Shown: piece after piece, positions 60,053-64,000 of the stretch
How positions within the stretch are numbered: position 1 is the stretch's first letter
Layout: each line of letters starts with the position of its first letter
From: Asanoa sp040676615
Lineage (GTDB): Bacteria > Actinomycetota > Actinomycetes > Mycobacteriales > Micromonosporaceae
Assembly (NCBI RefSeq): GCF_040676615.1
Contig: NZ_JBFAPI010000017.1
Coordinates: forward strand, 1 to 64,000
Length of the DNA stretch: 64,000 nucleotides
Reading direction: 5' to 3'
Notes under the pieces: generated by a model
The model's database searches: none
Seen by the model: only the letters and a program-made list of their open reading frames with translations
Told to the model about the DNA's origin: nothing
Program-made: the position numbers and the translations under genes

Positions 60053-62200
60053 TTACATAGGACTCGGGACGGCCCGGGCCGCCGGTCCACCGATCAGTCC
60101 CTCGTCTACCAGGGCCAAAAACGCGTCAGCCACGACGGGGTCGAACTGCGCACCGCGACCCTGTTCGATCTGCTCGCGGGCTCCGGCCACGGTGCGGGCC
60201 GGCGCATACGGCCGGTCGGCCAGCATCGCCGCCCAAGCGTCGGTCACCGCGACGATGCGCGCCTCGACGGGAATCTGCGCGCCGGCCAGGCCCAGCGGAT
60301 AGCCCCTGCCGTCGAAGCGTTCGTGATGCGCCGCCGCCACCGTCGCCAGGTCCGGACGCTGGCCGAGTTCGGTCAGCAGGCGGGCACTCTCGGCCGGATG
60401 CCGGCGCAACTGCTCCCATTCCGCCGCGGTCAGCGGGAGCGCCTTGCGCAGCACGGAATCCGCGACGCTGAGCTTGCCGACGTCGTGCAGGCGGCCGGCG
60501 GCACCGACCCGGCGCAGCGTGGCGACATCGACGCCCAGCCGCTCCCCCACGAGCAGCGACCAGCGGGACACCGCCGTGCTGTGTTCGTGGGCGCTGATCT
60601 TCGCGTCGATCTGGTCGGCCAGCCAGACCAGCCCGGGCGGCAGGTCGGGGTCGGTGTCGATCGGGTCGGCCAGCATGCCGACCGCCACGACCTGGTTGCG
60701 GCCGTTGGCCTTGGCCCGGTAGAGCGCGGCGTCGGCGTCGTTGACCAGGGCGTCCGGTTCGGTCAACGGCCGGGTGCCGCGGATGCCGGCCGTGGCCACG
60801 CCCAGCGACGAGGTCAGGCAGACGCTCCGGCCGCCGCCCACGGCGACCGCGTCGCGCCCGATCGACTGGCGGATCTGCTCGGCGATCTCGACCGCCACCT
60901 CCTCGCCGGCCCCGGGCAACAGGCAGACGAACTCCTCACCGCCGTAGCGCGCGACCACGTCGGTGCTGCGCAGCCCGCCGCGGATCCGCGCCGCGATCTG
61001 GGCCAGCACCACGTCGCCGGCCGGGTGGCCGTACCCGTCGTTGACCTTCTTGAACTCGTCGAGGTCGATCAGGACGAGGCTGAGCGGTGTCTGCGCGCGC
61101 TCGCCCCGCTCGGCCTCTATCCGCAACATCTCCTGGAAGAAGCGGCGGTTGTAGACGCCGGTCAGGCCGTCGGTGATGGCCAGGCGCTCCTGTTCGCGCA
61201 GCGCGGCCCGCAACTGGGTGGCCAGCCGGGTGCGGTCCCGGATGATCAACAACTGGCGGACGAGCAGGCCGACGAACAGGGCCAGCAGTATGGCCAGCGT
61301 GCTCGCGGTGAGCGGCCCTTCGTCGAGGCGGTCGGCCAGGATCAACCCGGTGGCGGCGAGGCCGGCGATCACCAGCGGCGCCGCGGTGAGGTCGCGAGAC
61401 CTGGCCCGCTCCCGTTCGACCGGGGCCGGCTTGCGGATCGCGGCGACGGCGGCCAGGCCGAACAACACCGCCTCGACCTGCCAGCCGATGTTGATCCAGT
61501 TGCTGGCGGTGTCCTGGGCGGCGATCGAGTACGCGTACACCGCGTCAGTCACGCCGGCCACCGCGAACGCGGCGCCGACCAGCACGCCCCAGGCCGGCAG
61601 CCGGTGCCGCCCGGCGAGCCCGACGGCCGCGAGCGTGGTGACGATGGCCACACCGAAGAGCGGGTACGCGAACGCCACGAAGTCCGCCAGCCGCGGCGCC
61701 TCCGGCAGCGACGGTGAGATCGCGACCTGCCAGCCGATCGTGCCCAGCCCGAGGGCGAGCAGGCCGGCGTCGAGCAGCCCACGGATGTGCCGCAGGTGCC
61801 CGGTGCTGCCGATGCCGACCAGGATCGCCGGGATCGCGAAGACATACGACGCCAGGTAGAAGAAGTCGGCGCTGGAGACGGCCGGCGGCCCCCGCTGGAG
61901 CACGTAGGTGTAGTAGACCCAGATCACCTCGCCGGCCAGCCACAGGGCGTTCGACGTCGCGAGCAGCGTCCAGGCGATCCGGGTCCGGCCACCGGTGACC
62001 ACCGCAGCGGCGACGGACAGGCCGACGGCCGCCACGATGGGCAGCAGATAGGGAAGGTCGACCAGGGCCGTCGAGGAGTGCGCCTGCGCGATCACCAGCA
62101 GCACGATGAAGATCACCAGCCAGCCTGCGCCCGCACCGGTTGCCCACCGCATCGCGCGGTCGCCCCGGATGAGAGAGCCCAACGACTGGGAATCCGACAC
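60053..62200 (-). CDS. Membrane diguanylate cyclase/HD-GYP phosphodiesterase fusion
   Basis: 715 residues from the GTG at 62200, which has GGGAGG 7 bp upstream; a GTG at 62221 is less likely. About eight to nine membrane helices (25-290), then a GGDEF domain with GGEEF (420-424) and an inhibitory RxxD site (RSTD) 5 residues before it. C-terminal HD-GYP domain with HDVGK (572-576) and HHERFDGRGYP. Both enzymes look intact, so it can make and break cyclic di-GMP. Membrane part may sense an external signal. Confidence 0.93.
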   Translation of the reverse strand: MSDSQSLGSLIRGDRAMRWATGAGAGWLVIFIVLLVIAQAHSSTALVDLPYLLPIVAAVGLSVAAAVVTGGRTRIAWTLLATSNALWLAGEVIWVYYTYVLQRGPPAVSSADFFYLASYVFAIPAILVGIGSTGHLRHIRGLLDAGLLALGLGTIGWQVAISPSLPEAPRLADFVAFAYPLFGVAIVTTLAAVGLAGRHRLPAWGVLVGAAFAVAGVTDAVYAYSIAAQDTASNWINIGWQVEAVLFGLAAVAAIRKPAPVERERARSRDLTAAPLVIAGLAATGLILADRLDEGPLTASTLAILLALFVGLLVRQLLIIRDRTRLATQLRAALREQERLAITDGLTGVYNRRFFQEMLRIEAERGERAQTPLSLVLIDLDEFKKVNDGYGHPAGDVVLAQIAARIRGGLRSTDVVARYGGEEFVCLLPGAGEEVAVEIAEQIRQSIGRDAVAVGGGRSVCLTSSLGVATAGIRGTRPLTEPDALVNDADAALYRAKANGRNQVVAVGMLADPIDTDPDLPPGLVWLADQIDAKISAHEHSTAVSRWSLLVGERLGVDVATLRRVGAAGRLHDVGKLSVADSVLRKALPLTAAEWEQLRRHPAESARLLTELGQRPDLATVAAAHHERFDGRGYPLGLAGAQIPVEARIVAVTDAWAAMLADRPYAPARTVAGAREQIEQGRGAQFDPVVADAFLALVDEGLIGGPAARAVPSPM

Positions 62201-62305
62201 CGAATGTCCTCCCGGCGTCACATGGCGTGACGGTTGACTCTCCAGTTAACGCCGCCGGCGCGGTGAGTCCAAGGGGTCCTGCGGTGACCCGGGCCACCCG
62301 GGAGA

Positions 62306-62764
62306 TCAGTCGCGGGTGATCGCGAACATGAAGCAGCCGTAGGCCACGTTCCGGCTGTGGATCTGCACGACGTCGGGGTCCGCCAGGATCGCGGCGATCT
62401 CCGCCTCCGGGTCGCTGCCGTCGTGCACCCGGGTCGACGGGTGGATCCAACCGCGCTGGTCGTAGGCCCGCAGCACTTGCTTGCGGCCCCGCCATTCGGC
62501 CGGGTAGCCCTCCGCCGGAGCCGACGGGCAGGCGGTGGCGTGCGCGAAAACCGCACCGATCTCGCGGTACGGGCTGGCCGGCAGCGCTGGCTCGTACCCG
62601 AAAAGGATCAGCTCTTCGCCCTCCGCCGCATCACGCAGGCAGCAGCGCAGCGGCTCGCCACCGCCGGCGCGGACGACCGGGACCGGGTGACCGGAGACGT
62701 CGCGCCCGCTGTCGCGGACGCCGGTCAGGATCTCACTGGGGATCGCGTGAATCCGAAAGCTCAT
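62306..62764 (-). CDS. DUF1203-family protein
   Basis: 152 residues. Matches the DUF1203 pattern: RCCLRDAAEGEELILFGYEP with paired Cys, then SPYREIGAVFAHA and a C-terminal SRNVAYGCFMFAI. Soluble; no known activity. 105 bp from the GGDEF gene on the same strand. Confidence 0.82.
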   Translation of the reverse strand: MSFRIHAIPSEILTGVRDSGRDVSGHPVPVVRAGGGEPLRCCLRDAAEGEELILFGYEPALPASPYREIGAVFAHATACPSAPAEGYPAEWRGRKQVLRAYDQRGWIHPSTRVHDGSDPEAEIAAILADPDVVQIHSRNVAYGCFMFAITRD

Positions 62765-62828
62765 GCGTACAGTCTTCGGCGTCGGCAGCGGCGAAGCTGG
62801 CGGGTTTCAGACCTCGCGATTCGGGGCC

Positions 62829-62867
62829 CGCCAGCCGTGCGACACGCCGACAAAGGCACGGCTGGCG
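62829..62867. terminator. Hairpin after the hydrolase gene
   Basis: Perfect 12-bp inverted repeat, 62829-62840 with 62856-62867, 15-nt loop, in the gap between two minus-strand genes. Likely ends the metH-hydrolase transcript. No T-run. Confidence 0.6.
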
Positions 62868-62875
62868 AGCGATGA

Positions 62876-63748
62876 TCACGTTACGCCGTCTACGCCTGTC
62901 ACTGCGATGATGGCCGGCACGACGATCGGCCAGACCTGCGGTGGCGGGTATTCGTGGCCGACGCCGGGCAGCGGCACGAACCGGGCGCCGGGGATCTCGC
63001 GGGCCAGCGCCTCGCCGTGCCCGAGCGGGAAGAACGGGTCTTCGGTGCCGTGCAGCACCAGCGTCGGCGCGGTGATGTCACCGAGCCCGCCCCGCACGCC
63101 GGGGCCGCCCTCGAGGATCCAGTGGTTGGTCTGGCTGGCCGCGAAGTCGATCGTCCGGTCGTAGACCCGAGTGGCCAACGCGCGGGCGCGCGCGTCGTCG
63201 AGGGTCACCGAGCCGCCGAACGTCGCCAGGTCGCGCACGACCCGGTCGATCGCGGCCGAGCGGTCGGTCCAGTCGGGTGCCGGCTCGGGATCGCCGAACA
63301 GTGCCCGGATCCGCGCTTCCGGCGGCGGCAGCGGGTCGGCGCCGTCGGGCCGAGCCGGTGCCGGGCTCGTCTCGATCAGCGTCAGCGACGCGACCCGGCC
63401 GGGGTGCTCGATGCCGATCTGCTGCGCGATGCCGCCACCCATCGAGACGCCGACCAGGTGGGCGCGCGCGATGCCGAGCGCGTCGAGCAGGCCCAGCGCG
63501 TCGGTCACCAGCGTCGTCCCGGTGTAGCCGGGCTCGCCGGCCGGATAGTTCGTCGACCGGCCGGTGTCGCGGTTGTCGTAGCGGACCACGTGCCGGCCGG
63601 CGTCGGCCAGCGCGCGGCAGAACTCGGTGTCCCAGAAGTCCATCGCGCTGGCCGCGCCGCCGAGCAGCAGGATCGCCGGGTCAGCCGGGTCACCGAACGT
63701 CTCGACGCAGAGCGTGGCGTCGTCGACCTTCACCATCCGCTCCGGCAC
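62876..63748 (-). CDS. Alpha/beta hydrolase
   Basis: 290 residues. Nucleophile Ser102 (GVSMGGG), Asp237 (GTEDPFF) and His265 (GVGHEY) form a clear catalytic triad; DNRDTGRST follows the oxyanion strand, as in aclacinomycin-methylesterase-like hydrolases. Begins 2 bp after the metH stop on the same strand, so probably co-transcribed. Substrate unknown. Confidence 0.92.
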   Translation of the reverse strand: MPERMVKVDDATLCVETFGDPADPAILLLGGAASAMDFWDTEFCRALADAGRHVVRYDNRDTGRSTNYPAGEPGYTGTTLVTDALGLLDALGIARAHLVGVSMGGGIAQQIGIEHPGRVASLTLIETSPAPARPDGADPLPPPEARIRALFGDPEPAPDWTDRSAAIDRVVRDLATFGGSVTLDDARARALATRVYDRTIDFAASQTNHWILEGGPGVRGGLGDITAPTLVLHGTEDPFFPLGHGEALAREIPGARFVPLPGVGHEYPPPQVWPIVVPAIIAVTGVDGVT

Positions 63749-63750
63749 GG

Positions 63751-64000
63751 TCAGCGCTCCTTCGGCTCGTAGCCCAGGTTGGGGCGCAGGATGCGTTCGG
63801 CATCGGCGACCGGGATGCCCGCCCGCTGCGCGTATTCGCGGACCTGGTCTTCGCCGATCCGGCCGACCGCGAAGTAGCGGGCGTCGGGGTGTGCGAAGAA
63901 CAGCGCGCTCACGCTCGCCGCCGGGGTCATCGCGAAGTTCTCGGTCAGCTTCATGCCGATCGACTCGGCCTGGAGCAGGTCGAAGAGCGGGCCCTTCTGG
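63751..64000 (-). CDS. metH: Cobalamin-dependent methionine synthase, C-terminal fragment (cut by right edge)
   Basis: The last 83 residues of MetH, running in from beyond 64000. The reading AESIGMKLTENFAMTPAASV then PDARYFAVGRIGEDQVREYA and LRPNLGYEP is the SAM-binding activation domain at the C terminus of MetH, used to reactivate oxidised cobalamin. The N-terminal homocysteine, folate and B12 domains lie outside the window. Complete end with stop at 63751-63753. Confidence 0.93.
   Translation of the reverse strand, partial: QKGPLFDLLQAESIGMKLTENFAMTPAASVSALFFAHPDARYFAVGRIGEDQVREYAQRAGIPVADAERILRPNLGYEPKER

Overview
The window is very GC-rich, with frequent GTG/TTG starts and GTGA or ATGA overlaps. 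It carries typical actinobacterial families (HxlR, MarR, LacI and TetR regulators, NarL-type two-component pairs, a DivIVA-like coiled coil, SCO252x families) and one match to the actinobacterial LexA box. It is chromosomal DNA from a high-GC actinobacterium. A Micromonosporaceae-like soil organism fits best, but that rank is inference.

Layout. 1-80: a 5'-truncated kynureninase remnant at the left edge. 81-13655: an L-arabinofuranoside-type utilisation locus. It holds a cytoplasmic GH127, a sugar-binding lipoprotein with two permeases, and an exported GH127, GH43 and large glycosidase with discoidin modules. A divergent LacI repressor sits next to a perfect 16-bp palindrome. 13663-15417: a caspase-like peptidase fused to a seven-blade WD40 propeller. 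15414-27876: small regulator/enzyme pairs, mostly divergent with visible operators (TetR/membrane protein, HxlR/methyltransferase, MarR/FMN reductase, GntR/MFS), plus a secreted hydrolase, a DEAD-box helicase, a STAS protein, MscL and an SOS-box small gene.

27878-40371 is the most unusual stretch. A SCO2521-like gene diverges from a 1445-residue DUF4062-NACHT-HEAT protein. A histidine kinase/response regulator/ABC exporter block follows, then a tight SCO2522-SCO2523-SCO2524-like operon whose P-loop protein lacks the usual Walker lysine. I read this as a composite NTP-dependent, possibly conflict or defence, locus; that reading is inference.

40909-47578: a secreted metzincin-like protease with pre-peptidase-type domains, a GAF histidine kinase/NarL regulator pair, an SDR overlapping a QueA-like gene, and a DivIVA-like coiled coil. 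47579-48188: a decayed excisionase. 48189-54683: an MFS exporter, two ECF sigma factors with SnoaL-like tails among VOC proteins, a YdeI-like protein, a quinone oxidoreductase and an orphan gene. 54869-63748: three enzyme/regulator groups, a polysaccharide deacetylase, a SEC-C protein, a phosphotransferase, a GGDEF/HD-GYP protein, a DUF1203 protein and a hydrolase. The right edge cuts the 3' end of metH.

I saw no rRNA, tRNA, CRISPR array, intact transposase or integrase.
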